Below, one piece after another: positions 36,674 to 45,439 of a stretch of DNA of 64,000 nt. A model generated the notes under the pieces. The model saw only the letters and a program-made list of their open reading frames with translations, ran no database searches and was not told where the DNA came from. Made by a program: the position numbers and the translations under genes. The stretch is from Denitratimonas yunnanensis (SeqCode) (GTDB lineage Bacteria > Pseudomonadota > Gammaproteobacteria > Xanthomonadales > Xanthomonadaceae). The DNA lies in contig JAPMLR010000006.1 in the NCBI GenBank assembly GCA_026410415.1, positions 64,135-128,134 of the forward strand. The letters run 5' to 3'. Within the stretch, counting starts at the first letter, position 1. Each line of letters begins with the position of its first letter.

Positions 36674-37678
36674 TCACCAACCGGCGAGATGCCGCTCGAT
36701 CAATTCACCCATGACGTCCACGTGAGCCGGATCGGCGTTGAGCGCAGGGATGTAGTTCAACTCCCGACCACCCGCTTCCTTGAAAAAGCCGGCATTTTCC
36801 ATCGCGATTTCTTCCAGCGTCTCCAGGCAATCCGCCGCGAAACCGGGACACACCACGTCCAGATGAGTGACGCCACGACGGGCCAACTCGCGTACCGTCT
36901 GATCGGTGTACGGCATCAGCCACTGGGCTTTGCCCAGACGCGACTGGTAGCTCAGGCTCCACTCTCCGTCGCCCAACCCCAGCCGCCGGGCGATGGCATG
37001 CGCACTGGCCTCGCACTGAGTGGCATAGGGATCGCCGCGATCGACGCAGCGTTGCGGGATCCCATGGAACGAAAACAGCAGGTGCGCAGATTCGGTCCGT
37101 TGCTTCCGATGTTCATCGATCTTTGAGGCTACGGCATCGATCCAGCTGGTTTCTTCGTGGTATTGGTTGATCACGCGCAGCTCGGGCCAATACCGCCAGC
37201 GCCCCAGTTCCGCCATCACGGCATCCAGGACTGACGCCGTGGTGGTAGCCGAATACTGCGGATATATTGGCAATATCAACAACTTGCGAATATCCCGCTC
37301 GCGCATGGCACGCAATTGCGTGGCGACCGAGGGCTCGCCGTAGCGCATCGCCAGCACCACATCGGCACGCCCCTGCAGGCGTTCACCCAAGGCAGCCGCC
37401 AAGTCTTCGCTGATGAAACGCAGCGGCGAGCCGCGTTCAGTCCAGACATTGCGGTACAGCGCCGCCGAACGCGGCGCGCGGAACGGCAGGATGATGCCGT
37501 ACAGGATCGGATACCAAAGCACTCGCGGCAGCTCCACAACGCGAGGATCGGCGAGAAATTCTGCAAGATAACGTCTCAATGCCGACGCTTTCGGTGCAGA
37601 TGGCGTACCAAGATTGACCAGCAGCACGCCGATGCGGGCGGAATCGGCCGGGCAGGCACGGGAAGGATGATCGGACAT
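36674..37678 (-). CDS. hemH: Ferrochelatase
   Basis: This 334-residue enzyme inserts Fe2+ into protoporphyrin IX, the last step of heme synthesis. It has GVLLVNLGTP at the start, the catalytic histidine in LFSFHGIPQR (His205), the acid Glu286 in GFAADCLETLEEI, and LPIYPQYSATTTAS. The start at 37678 (MSDHPSR) was preferred to an ATG ten codons earlier because it begins the conserved region. Two ATA isoleucine codons at residues 135 and 138 are unusual for this GC-rich genome. It is convergent with the rdgC unit. Confidence 0.94.
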   Translation of the reverse strand: MSDHPSRACPADSARIGVLLVNLGTPSAPKASALRRYLAEFLADPRVVELPRVLWYPILYGIILPFRAPRSAALYRNVWTERGSPLRFISEDLAAALGERLQGRADVVLAMRYGEPSVATQLRAMRERDIRKLLILPIYPQYSATTTASVLDAVMAELGRWRYWPELRVINQYHEETSWIDAVASKIDEHRKQRTESAHLLFSFHGIPQRCVDRGDPYATQCEASAHAIARRLGLGDGEWSLSYQSRLGKAQWLMPYTDQTVRELARRGVTHLDVVCPGFAADCLETLEEIAMENAGFFKEAGGRELNYIPALNADPAHVDVMGELIERHLAGW

Positions 37679-37841
37679 CACGGCGTCTCGGGCGCAGGCT
37701 GGAGACAATCACACCGCGACACGCGGGCCGGCACGGCGTTGATCGAAGACGGGGAAATGGTATGCTCGCGCCCAGCGCCCGCCGTTCCAATATACAGAGG
37801 CGCAGTGACGACGACCCCATACTACTAGAAGGACGACATTG

Positions 37842-38783
37842 ATGCGTCCCCTGTTCGGCCTCCGGCTTTCCGCCGTGCTCATGTGTTTCCTGACGCTGCC
37901 TGCAACGGCTGCGACGGATGCCTATGTCTCGGCTTGGAACACACTCTACCGGCTCGATCTGTCCACCGCCCGCGCCACCCCGATCGGCAGCGGCATCGGC
38001 TACAACGACGTTGAAGGCTTGGCGATCGCACCCGATGGTACGCTTTACGGTGTCGCCGACGGCAGTGCCGGCTCCGGTTCCCAGATCACCGACTTCCTGA
38101 TCCGGATCAACACCAGCAGCGGCATCGGCACACTGGTCGGCCCGCTCGAAGGACTTTCAGGCGTCGGCCCCAACGAGACCGGCCAACTCGATTATGGCCT
38201 TGCCTTCACCTGCGATGGCCGGCTCTGGGCATCCTCGGACACGACCGGCCTGCTCTGGGAAATCGATCCACGAAACGGCCAGGTTCGTGAAGCCGGCAAC
38301 ACGGGTGCGCCCATCAGCGGCCTGGCCGGACGCGGCGCGCAGTTGTTCGGCATTGGCGTGCAGAACGGGTTCGGCAACCGCAGCCAACAGGCGCTGTACC
38401 GGATCACCCCCGACACCGCCCAGGCCGAGCGCATCGGCAGCCTGGGCATCAACGACACCCTGAGCAGCAGCGGCGCCGACTTCGATGCTGGCGGCGTGCT
38501 CTGGGCGACACTCGACTCGCAGCCGCCCGATGTTGATCGTGCCAGCCGGTTGGCCAGGGTCGACCTGGCCAGCGGCACGGCCAGCGTGATCGGCCCGATC
38601 TCGGGCATCCTCGAAAACGTCAGCGTGCGCGGGATGGCCATCGCTGCTCCTCGCGCTTGCGATTCGGGCGGCGGCACCATCGATGCGCCATTCATCGCAC
38701 AGGTTCCCGGTCCGGCGATGCCGGCCCTGACCCTGCTCGGTCTCTTGGCCGCAGGCATCGGCGCTCGCCGCCTGCGTCGCTGA
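37842..38783 (+). CDS. Secreted repeat-rich protein with C-terminal sorting-type tail
   Basis: This 313-residue protein has a signal peptide (cleavage near ATA-AT), a body with beta-propeller-like repeats (YRLDLSTARATPIG, LIRINTSSGIGTLVG, LWEIDPRNGQV, LYRITPDTAQ, RLARVDLASGTASVIG), and a C-terminus of VPGPAMPALTLLGLLAAGIG then ARRLRR. That tail resembles IPTL/PEP-CTERM sorting signals: a short motif, one membrane helix and a basic end. The start ATG at 37842 follows AAGGA. Function unknown. Confidence 0.75.
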   Translation: MRPLFGLRLSAVLMCFLTLPATAATDAYVSAWNTLYRLDLSTARATPIGSGIGYNDVEGLAIAPDGTLYGVADGSAGSGSQITDFLIRINTSSGIGTLVGPLEGLSGVGPNETGQLDYGLAFTCDGRLWASSDTTGLLWEIDPRNGQVREAGNTGAPISGLAGRGAQLFGIGVQNGFGNRSQQALYRITPDTAQAERIGSLGINDTLSSSGADFDAGGVLWATLDSQPPDVDRASRLARVDLASGTASVIGPISGILENVSVRGMAIAAPRACDSGGGTIDAPFIAQVPGPAMPALTLLGLLAAGIGARRLRR

Positions 38784-38849
38784 ACCAGGGTTCATCGCGG
38801 CCCGCACATACTCGTGCGGACCTGACCATCGACACGCTGGGAGACACCG

Positions 38850-39542
38850 ATGTCCCGAATTCTGCTTTCGCTGCTGCTGACGCTCGGCCTCGTTGCCGCA
38901 GGCGCGCCCGTGCACGCCGCCAGCGGTGAAGAAAACGAACGCATCCAGCGCGCAGTCGAAGTGCTCGACGAAGTGATGCGCATGCCCGAGCATGCCATTC
39001 CGAGAAAGATGCTGTCGGACGCTTACGCCATCGCGGTGATCCCGAACGTGGTGAAAGCCAGCCTCGTCGTCGGTGGCCGCCACGGCAAGGGCGTGATCTC
39101 GGTGCGTTCGCCCGATGGCACCTGGAGCACGCCGAGTTTCATCAGCCTGACCGGCGGCAGCGTCGGATTTCAGGCGGGCGTGCAAGCCACCGACGTGGTT
39201 CTGGTGTTCCGCTCCCCGCGCGGCGTGGATTCCATCGTCAATGGAAAATTCACCCTGGGTGCCGATGCCGCCGTCGCCGCAGGACCGGTGGGTCGTACCG
39301 CCGCCGCGTCGACCGATGGTCAACTGAAGGCCGAGATCTACTCCTATTCCCGCTCGCGCGGCCTGTTCGCAGGTGTCGCCCTTGATGGAGCCGTTCTCTC
39401 GATCGACCATCGGACCAACGCCAACGCCTACGGCCGCAACACCACGCCGCGGGCTGCATTCGAAAACCGCGTCCGCAAGGCACCGCCTGCCGTTGTCGAT
39501 TTCCGCGATCGGCTGGAGGAATACAGCTCGCAGCAGGACTGA
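38850..39542 (+). CDS. SYLF (YSC84) domain lipid-binding protein
   Basis: This 230-residue protein has a signal peptide (cleavage near VHA-AS) and the SYLF domain: IPRKMLSDAYAIAVIPNVVKA, GGRHGKGV, TGGSVGFQAGVQATDVVLVF, LGADAAVAAGPVGR, AEIYSYSRSRGLFAGVALDGA. The domain binds phosphoinositides in eukaryotes; in bacteria it is a periplasmic protein of unknown function. It stands between the sorting-tail protein and tatA. Confidence 0.92.
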   Translation: MSRILLSLLLTLGLVAAGAPVHAASGEENERIQRAVEVLDEVMRMPEHAIPRKMLSDAYAIAVIPNVVKASLVVGGRHGKGVISVRSPDGTWSTPSFISLTGGSVGFQAGVQATDVVLVFRSPRGVDSIVNGKFTLGADAAVAAGPVGRTAAASTDGQLKAEIYSYSRSRGLFAGVALDGAVLSIDHRTNANAYGRNTTPRAAFENRVRKAPPAVVDFRDRLEEYSSQQD

Positions 39543-39605
39543 GCCCGAACGAGCCTGGCTGCGCTATGCTGCCGAACTTTCCATTCCCTGCATGAGGCAA
39601 TGACC

Positions 39606-39824
39606 ATGGGCAGCTTCAGTATCTGGCACTGGGTGATCGTGCTACTGGTCGTGGTGCTCCTGTTCGGCACCAAGAAACTCCGCAATGTCGGCTCGGATCT
39701 GGGCAGCGCGATCAAGAGCTTCCGCAAGGGCCTGCAGGAGGACGAGCCGGAAAAGCTCGACGCCTCCCTCGCCGATGCGGAGAAAGCCGCCGCGCAGAAA
39801 ACCGCCGCCGACAAGGGCGACTGA
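39606..39824 (+). CDS. tatA: Sec-independent translocase TatA
   Basis: This 72-residue protein, MGSFSIWHW..., has a single membrane helix ([15 protein letters not shown]), an amphipathic helix ([17 protein letters not shown]) and a charged tail. It forms the pore-like assemblies of the Tat system. The second ATG (39606) has the better spacing from GAGG at 39594-39597; an ATG two codons earlier is possible. First gene of tatABC. Confidence 0.95.
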   Translation: MGSFSIWHWVIVLLVVVLLFGTKKLRNVGSDLGSAIKSFRKGLQEDEPEKLDASLADAEKAAAQKTAADKGD

Positions 39825-39839
39825 CGCGAGCCTGCTGCC

Positions 39840-40142
39840 ATGTTCGACGTCAGCATGGTCGAAGTCGCGGTGATCGCGCTGGTTGCGCTGCTGGTGCTCG
39901 GCCCGGAGAAACTGCCGCGCGCCGCGCGCACTGCCGGTCTGTACCTGCGCAAGGCTCGCGCGAGCTGGTATTCGATCCGTTCGGACATCGAACGCGAACT
40001 GGCCGCCGAAGACCTCAAGCGTGCCATGAAGGACACCGAACGCAGCCTGCTCGCGCCGCCGAAAAGCCACGCGGCACCTGCGTCCGCCCCGGACACCGGC
40101 GAACCACCTGCCGCGAGGGATGCACCCCCGGTGCGCGACTGA
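39840..40142 (+). CDS. tatB: Sec-independent translocase TatB
   Basis: This 100-residue protein, MFDVSMVEV, has one membrane helix ending in LVLGPEKLPRAAR, the TatB hallmark, then an amphipathic helix and a Pro/Ala-rich tail. TatB with TatC recognises twin-arginine signals, for example that of the DUF1501 protein at 19.9 kb. It begins 15 bases after tatA and ends 4 bases before tatC. Confidence 0.95.
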   Translation: MFDVSMVEVAVIALVALLVLGPEKLPRAARTAGLYLRKARASWYSIRSDIERELAAEDLKRAMKDTERSLLAPPKSHAAPASAPDTGEPPAARDAPPVRD

Positions 40143-40146
40143 CGCC

Positions 40147-40902
40147 ATGGGCTCCGCGGAAACGGATACCGAACAAAGCCTGATCGGCCACCTGGTCGAA
40201 CTGCGCGCGCGCCTGCTCCGTGCCGTACTGGCCGTGCTGGCGGTATTCATCTGCCTGATTCCTGTCGCCAACCGGATCTACACCGTGCTCGCCGAGCCGT
40301 TGCGCGCCAAGCTGCCTGAAGGCGCACAGATGGTGGCAATCGATGTCGCCAGCCCGTTCTTCACCCCGATCAAGCTGGCCTTCTTTGTTGCGTTGATGCT
40401 GGCGATGCCGGTGGTGCTGTACCAGTTGTGGGCTTTCGTCGCACCCGGCCTTTACAAGCACGAGCAAAAGCTTGCACGCCCGCTGCTGGCCTCCTCGGTA
40501 CTGCTGTTCTACACCGGCTGCGCGTTCGCGTATTTCCTCGTGCTGCCGGTAGTGTTCGGCTTCCTCACCGGCATCGCGCCCGAAGGTGTTGCCGTGATGA
40601 CCGACATCAGCCGGTATCTGGACTTCGTTCTGGTGCTGTTCCTGGCCTTCGGATTCAGCTTCGAGGTGCCCGTGGCCGTGGTGATCCTCGTGCTGCTCGG
40701 TTGGGTCAGCGTCGAACAACTGCGCGAGGCACGCTCATATGTGATTGTCGGCGCCTTCGTCATCGCCGCGATCATCACCCCGCCGGACGTGATCTCCCAA
40801 CTGATGCTCGCCATTCCGATGTGCATCCTGTACGAAGTCGGGCTGGTGGTCGCCCGGACGCTGTCACGGCGCCAGACTGAAACCTCCGCCACGTCCGACT
40901 GA
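40147..40902 (+). CDS. tatC: Sec-independent translocase TatC
   Basis: This 251-residue, six-helix membrane protein has the conserved N-terminal LIGHLVELRARLL, FFTPIKLAFFVALMLAMPVVLYQLWAFVAPGLY, and FGFSFEVPVAVVILV. TatC is the receptor for twin-arginine signal peptides. The start at 40147 lies 4 bases after the tatB stop. A WYL-type regulator gene follows after only 6 bases. Confidence 0.95.
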   Translation: MGSAETDTEQSLIGHLVELRARLLRAVLAVLAVFICLIPVANRIYTVLAEPLRAKLPEGAQMVAIDVASPFFTPIKLAFFVALMLAMPVVLYQLWAFVAPGLYKHEQKLARPLLASSVLLFYTGCAFAYFLVLPVVFGFLTGIAPEGVAVMTDISRYLDFVLVLFLAFGFSFEVPVAVVILVLLGWVSVEQLREARSYVIVGAFVIAAIITPPDVISQLMLAIPMCILYEVGLVVARTLSRRQTETSATSD

Positions 40903-40908
40903 TCGCCA

Positions 40909-41883
40909 ATGGATCGCTACGAACGCATCAACCTGCTGCACCGCACCTTGCGCAACGCACGCTACCCGGTGCCGCTGCAGCGACTGATCGATGAACTGCG
41001 CTGCTCGCGCGCCACGGTCTATCGTGACGTGGGCTTCCTGCGCGACTTTCTTGGCGCGCCGGTGGAAATCTCCGACGACCCGCCCGGCTTTCGTTATGCG
41101 AACGCAGAGGCCGATCGCTTCGAACTCCCCGGCCTCTGGCTGAGCCCCGACGAATTGCATGCACTGCTCGCCACCCAGCAGCTGCTGGCCAAGTCCGGTC
41201 CCGGCGACTTCCTCGCCGATGCGCTCCAGCCCTTGCGCGAACGCATCGACGGCCTGCTTTCCGAACAGGCCGGCGGCAAACGCTGGCCGGTCGAACGGAT
41301 CCGCGTGGTGACGAGCGGAACTCGCACCACCGACCAGTCTGCATTCCGCCTGGCCGCCGGCGCCGTACTGCAGCGCCGACGGCTTGCGTTCCGTTACCGC
41401 GCCCGTTCCACCGGCGCGACCACCGAACGTCTCGTCTCGCCGCAACGCCTCACCCATTACCGCAACAACTGGTATCTGGACGCCTTCGACCACGAACGCG
41501 CGGCCTTGCGCAGCTTCTCGCTCGACCGCCTGGACAGTGCCAGGCCACTGGACGAAGCAGCCATCGACGTGGCCGAAACCGATCTCGACCAACACCTGTC
41601 GTCCAGCTACGGCATTTTTTCCGGCCCGCCCAAGGCCTGGGCCACGATCCGCTTCTCTCCTGAAGCCGCGCGCTGGGCCGCCGAAGAGCGCTGGCACAGC
41701 CAGCAACAAGGCCACCTGCTTCCCGACGGCGGTTACGAACTTCGCCTGCCATACAGCAACTCGCGCGAGCTGCTGATGGACGTGCTGCGCTATGGCCCGG
41801 ACGCCACCGTCGTCGAACCGGCCAGCCTGCGCAACGAGGCCCAGATCCGGTTGCGACTGGCACTGGGGAACTACACGGGCTGA
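40909..41883 (+). CDS. YafY/WYL-domain transcriptional regulator
   Basis: This 324-residue protein has a DeoR-type HTH at the N-terminus (RYERINLLHRTLRNARYPVP, then ELRCSRATVYRDVGFLRD), a WYL domain in the middle (LAFRYRARSTG ... RNNWYLDAFDHERAALRSFSLDR) and a C-terminal WCX domain. WYL regulators sense nucleotides or nucleic acids, often in DNA damage or defence. It begins 6 bases after tatC, so it is probably cotranscribed, which is an unusual context. Confidence 0.88.
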   Translation: MDRYERINLLHRTLRNARYPVPLQRLIDELRCSRATVYRDVGFLRDFLGAPVEISDDPPGFRYANAEADRFELPGLWLSPDELHALLATQQLLAKSGPGDFLADALQPLRERIDGLLSEQAGGKRWPVERIRVVTSGTRTTDQSAFRLAAGAVLQRRRLAFRYRARSTGATTERLVSPQRLTHYRNNWYLDAFDHERAALRSFSLDRLDSARPLDEAAIDVAETDLDQHLSSSYGIFSGPPKAWATIRFSPEAARWAAEERWHSQQQGHLLPDGGYELRLPYSNSRELLMDVLRYGPDATVVEPASLRNEAQIRLRLALGNYTG

Positions 41884-41934
41884 CCTCCTGCTCCTCTCGC
41901 CGTGGATGCCATCACGCGCTGAAGGCCATTTGGG

Positions 41935-41968
41935 AAATAAAAGGGCGGGCTGATCACTCAGCCCGCCC
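41935..41968 (-). terminator. Rho-independent terminator of the TonB-dependent receptor
   Basis: The arms GGGCGGGCTGA (41943-41953) and TCAGCCCGCCC (41958-41968) enclose a 4-base loop. Read on the minus strand the hairpin is followed by TTTTATTT (41942-41935). It lies 22 bases after the receptor stop. Confidence 0.88.
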
Positions 41969-41989
41969 TCGTTGATGGGTTCTCTCGAA

Positions 41990-44350
41990 TCAGAACCGCA
42001 CGTTCAGGCTGAGCCAGAGATTCCGGGACTTGTCCTTGTTGTTGTAGTCGTCAAGATAGCTCGGGGTGTAGCTCCCGTCCGGGTTCTGGATCCAGTCTGT
42101 CTGGAACGACGTGAAGTCCTCGTCCAACAGATTGTTGATGCGGGCGGACACCGCCACGGTGTCGCTGAAGCGGTACTGGCCACCGAGGTGGAACACGGTG
42201 TAGTCCTTGTAGAACCGTGGCACCCCATCGGCATCGACATCGCGGTAACGCTCGGAACGTGCTTCACCGATGAGCTGCAGGCTGAACTGCTCGGTCGCCA
42301 GCCATTCCAGCGTGGTGTTGAACATGTGCTCGGCGCTGTTGGTCAGCGGCAGGCCCTTCTGCGCGCCGCTGAGCTGTTCGCTGTCGGTCCAGGTGTAATT
42401 CGCCCGCACCGAGAACGCATCGTTGAATTCGTAACGGCCTGCGAGCTCCACGCCACGCACCCGAGCCTCGTCGATGTTGATGTTCTGCGCGTAGGTGCCG
42501 TACCCGAGCAGCTCATAGTCGCCGAGGTTGGCGCAGGGTCGGACACCGCCGGTCTGGGCGCAGCTCAGGTTGGTTTCACCGCGGGCAATCTTGTCCTTGA
42601 AGTCGTTGTTGAACACGGTGACGTTGACGTTGTGCCCGGCGGTCGACGAGGTCCAGTAGAGCGCGATCTCGCTGTTCATGCTGGTTTCCGGCTCCAGATA
42701 CGGGTTGCCGATGAACGGTATGGTGCCCTGGGCGCCGAATCCGGTGACGCCGTCGTACAGGTCGGTGGTCTTGGGCGTCTTGAAGCCGGTACTGATGCCG
42801 CCCTTGAGTACCCAGTTCTCGTTGAGGTTCTGCACCGCATACAGGCGTGGGCTGACATGCCCGCCGAACATGTTGTGGTCGTCGTAACGCACGCCACCGG
42901 TCACGGTCAGTGTATCGATTGGGGTCCAGTTGTCCTCGACGAACACCGACCACATTTCATGGTCCTGCACCACACCGGCGCCGTCACCGCCCTGCTCCAT
43001 GCCGAACACGCCGTCATCGAGCTCGCCATCGATCATCTGGCCGCCGAACACGAGGTGATGGTTCTCGCCCATCGGCATGTCGATCTTGGCATCGAGCGTG
43101 TATTGGCTCGATTGAAGGGCCCGCTTCGGACGCGGCAGAAAGGTGTCCACCATCAAAGCGCGCCGCTCCTCGACGCTCATGCCGGCATAGGGACCGGTGC
43201 CACGGAACATCTGCTGATGCACCAGACGCTCTGCCACGGTGAGCGGAAGAGTACGGCCCAGATTGTCGGTTTCCACGCGGGAGAGCGAGACGAAGCTGCG
43301 GCCGAACTCCCAATCGCCGTGATGGGTGATTGCCCACTGGTCGCGGGCGAATTCCTGGTCGGCGGCATAGCCGGCGCGCGGCGCGGCCCGCCACAGCCCT
43401 TCGAGGCCATCCACCGTGCCCAAGGGATAGGTTTCGGTGCCGAGGTTGTTGATGAAGGGGGTGTTGTCATAAACCTGACGCGAGGTGTCGTAATCCAGCA
43501 GCAGGCTCTGCGAATCGGTCGGGGTCCAGCTCAGCGTGATGCCCAGCTCCTGGTTGGTGTTGTCAACCGTCTTGCCGCCGCCGCCGAAGCCGAGCGAGCG
43601 TTCGAACTCGGTGCCGTCCGGGGCGGTGATGATTCCGTACTCGGGCGTTGACGCATCGCGCTCGTAGCGCGCGCCGCGGATCGAGATGCCGAGCAGGTCC
43701 TGCACGATCGGGCCGGACAGGGCGAAGTCGAGCGTGGTATCCGAGCCGAAGTCGCTGTTCTCCTGGATGTTGTGGCCGAGCGTGGCCGAGCCGGTCCAGC
43801 GGTTGGACACCTTGCGGGTGATGATGTTGATCACCCCGCCCAGCGCATCGGCACCGTACAGGGTGGAGGCCGGGCCACGGATCACCTCGATGCGCTCGAT
43901 CATGTCCAACGGCGGAATGTGGTTGAACTGGTTGCCGCCGAAACTGTTGGGGTAGATGTCGCCGTGGTTGTTCTGGCGACGGCCGTCGATCAGGATCAGG
44001 GTGTAGTCCGGGCCCATGCCGCGCATCGAGATCGTCTTCTGGCCGGTCTTGTCCGAGGTTTCACCCACGTCCACGCCCTCCAGGTCGCGCACGGCGTCGA
44101 TCAGGGTCATGTACGGACGCTTTTCGAGATCGGCACGTGTCACCACGCTGATGCTCGCAGGCGCATCGACAATTTTCTGTTCAAATCCGGCCGCAGTGAC
44201 CACCACCTGGTCCAGCGTGGTGGCATCCGCAAGCAAGGCGGTATTGGCGGACGCAGTGAATGGGAGCGCCAAGGCAAGTGCCAAGGCAACGGGACGACGA
44301 GCAGGCAAGCGGCGGCAATCTGTGAAGGCGGAAACTGGGCAAGAAGACAT
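41990..44350 (-). CDS. TonB-dependent outer-membrane receptor (siderophore type)
   Basis: This 786-residue protein has a signal peptide (cleavage near ASA-NT), a TonB-box-like start (TLDQVVVTA), a plug with ISMRGMGPDYTLILIDGRRQ and MIERIEVIRGPASTLYGADALGGVINIITR, and a 22-strand barrel ending in LWLSLNVRF. The plug resembles FepA/CirA/BfrB-type ferric siderophore receptors. The start at 44350 was chosen because it begins the signal peptide. It is divergent from the flavin reductase operon, and a Fur-box-like dyad lies in its promoter. The substrate is inferred to be an Fe(III) chelate. Confidence 0.9.
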   Translation of the reverse strand: MSSCPVSAFTDCRRLPARRPVALALALALPFTASANTALLADATTLDQVVVTAAGFEQKIVDAPASISVVTRADLEKRPYMTLIDAVRDLEGVDVGETSDKTGQKTISMRGMGPDYTLILIDGRRQNNHGDIYPNSFGGNQFNHIPPLDMIERIEVIRGPASTLYGADALGGVINIITRKVSNRWTGSATLGHNIQENSDFGSDTTLDFALSGPIVQDLLGISIRGARYERDASTPEYGIITAPDGTEFERSLGFGGGGKTVDNTNQELGITLSWTPTDSQSLLLDYDTSRQVYDNTPFINNLGTETYPLGTVDGLEGLWRAAPRAGYAADQEFARDQWAITHHGDWEFGRSFVSLSRVETDNLGRTLPLTVAERLVHQQMFRGTGPYAGMSVEERRALMVDTFLPRPKRALQSSQYTLDAKIDMPMGENHHLVFGGQMIDGELDDGVFGMEQGGDGAGVVQDHEMWSVFVEDNWTPIDTLTVTGGVRYDDHNMFGGHVSPRLYAVQNLNENWVLKGGISTGFKTPKTTDLYDGVTGFGAQGTIPFIGNPYLEPETSMNSEIALYWTSSTAGHNVNVTVFNNDFKDKIARGETNLSCAQTGGVRPCANLGDYELLGYGTYAQNINIDEARVRGVELAGRYEFNDAFSVRANYTWTDSEQLSGAQKGLPLTNSAEHMFNTTLEWLATEQFSLQLIGEARSERYRDVDADGVPRFYKDYTVFHLGGQYRFSDTVAVSARINNLLDEDFTSFQTDWIQNPDGSYTPSYLDDYNNKDKSRNLWLSLNVRF

Positions 44351-44771
44351 GGTGTGCCTGAAGTGCTGTGGGTTCGGTGTTGTTGTGGGTCGCGGCGACA
44401 TTCCGCAGTGCTGGCGGCGGAGAACATCGGGAGCCACGCGGCGACGACCACCAACCAGTAAACGAAATGCTAGTGATAACCATTCCTATTTGCAACATGT
44501 TTCTTGCTCAGGCAAGATTTGCCCCCTTGATCACGTTCAGACATCACGCGATTGGGTGATATTGATGGCGGCACGAGCTGAACCAACGTCCTGTTCCGCG
44601 CGACGCGTACCCATCACGCCACGTCGTGAGGTAACGCTGAAGCCATCGCGCCCGGCCTGATCGGGGATCGAATGTCGACATCGTTCACGGCGCGTTGCCA
44701 CCAGCACTTGGTTCCGCGGAAATTTCCACCTATTTGGCTCACCGACTCCTCGCGCCCGGCTTACTTCCCGC
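44351..44771. other. Divergent regulatory region of the receptor and reductase operon
   Basis: About 420 bases without a gene. It holds the receptor promoter and Fur-like site (separate entry) and a CTTGC/GCAAG hairpin at 44503-44516. I see no further coding potential and no confident promoter for the PepSY gene. Confidence 0.55.
44467..44495 (-). promoter_or_regulatory. Receptor promoter overlapped by a Fur-box-like dyad
   Basis: On the minus strand, TTGCAA (44495-44490) and TAGCAT (44472-44467) are 17 bases apart. Between them, on the plus strand, 44469-44487 matches the 19-base Fur consensus at 13 positions by my count (core GTGATAACCATT). Repression by Fe-Fur is inferred from position and match; the site could also serve the divergent operon. 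Confidence 0.6.
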
Positions 44772-45419
44772 ATGTCGTCATCCCGATCCAACCCAACCCC
44801 GGACCCGCAACGCCGCGCGTTCTGGTTGCGAACTTTGCATCAGTGGCACTGGATCAGTTCGGCACTGTGTCTGATCGGTTTGTTGCTGTTCGCCATCACC
44901 GGGGTGACGCTGAACCACGCGTCGCAGATTCCTGCGTCACCTGCCACGACCACCATTGAAACCGAGCTTCCCGACGCGTTGCGTGACACGTTGCAGGCGA
45001 TGGCCGACGACATCGATGACCGCGCACCGCTGCCATTGCCGCTGCGCGACTTCATTGCCGATGCCTTCGATCTGCGTGTCGGCGCCCGCGAGGCGGAATG
45101 GTCGGCCGACGAGATCTACCTGTCGCTGCCACGACCAGGCGGCGATGGCTGGCTGTCGATTGATCTGGGCAGCGGCCGGGTCGAACACGAAAGCACGGAT
45201 CGCGGCTGGGTCTCGTACTTCAACGACCTGCACAAGGGGCGCAACACAGGCCCCGCATGGCGCTGGTTCATCGATGTGTTCGCACTGGCCTGTCTGGTCT
45301 TCTCGATTACCGGCCTCGTCCTGCTCCAGCTGCACGCCCGCCAACGTGGCCTGACCTGGCCGATGGTGGGGCTCGGTGCGCTGGTACCGCTGCTGATCGC
45401 GCTATTGCTGATCCACTGA
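44772..45419 (+). CDS. PepSY-associated membrane protein
   Basis: This 215-residue protein has a first membrane helix near residues 25-48 (LHQWHWISSALCLIGLLLF), a periplasmic domain (50-155), and two C-terminal helices (WFIDVFALACLVFSITGLVLL and the last 20 residues). His residues at 23, 26 and 49 and in FNDLHKGRN sit at membrane edges and are candidate heme ligands, as in PepSY ferric reductases. First gene of the reductase operon; the next gene is 20 bases on. Electron transfer across the inner membrane is inferred. Confidence 0.82.
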   Translation: MSSSRSNPTPDPQRRAFWLRTLHQWHWISSALCLIGLLLFAITGVTLNHASQIPASPATTTIETELPDALRDTLQAMADDIDDRAPLPLPLRDFIADAFDLRVGAREAEWSADEIYLSLPRPGGDGWLSIDLGSGRVEHESTDRGWVSYFNDLHKGRNTGPAWRWFIDVFALACLVFSITGLVLLQLHARQRGLTWPMVGLGALVPLLIALLLIH

Positions 45420-45439
45420 CTTTCCCGAGAGATTTCGTC

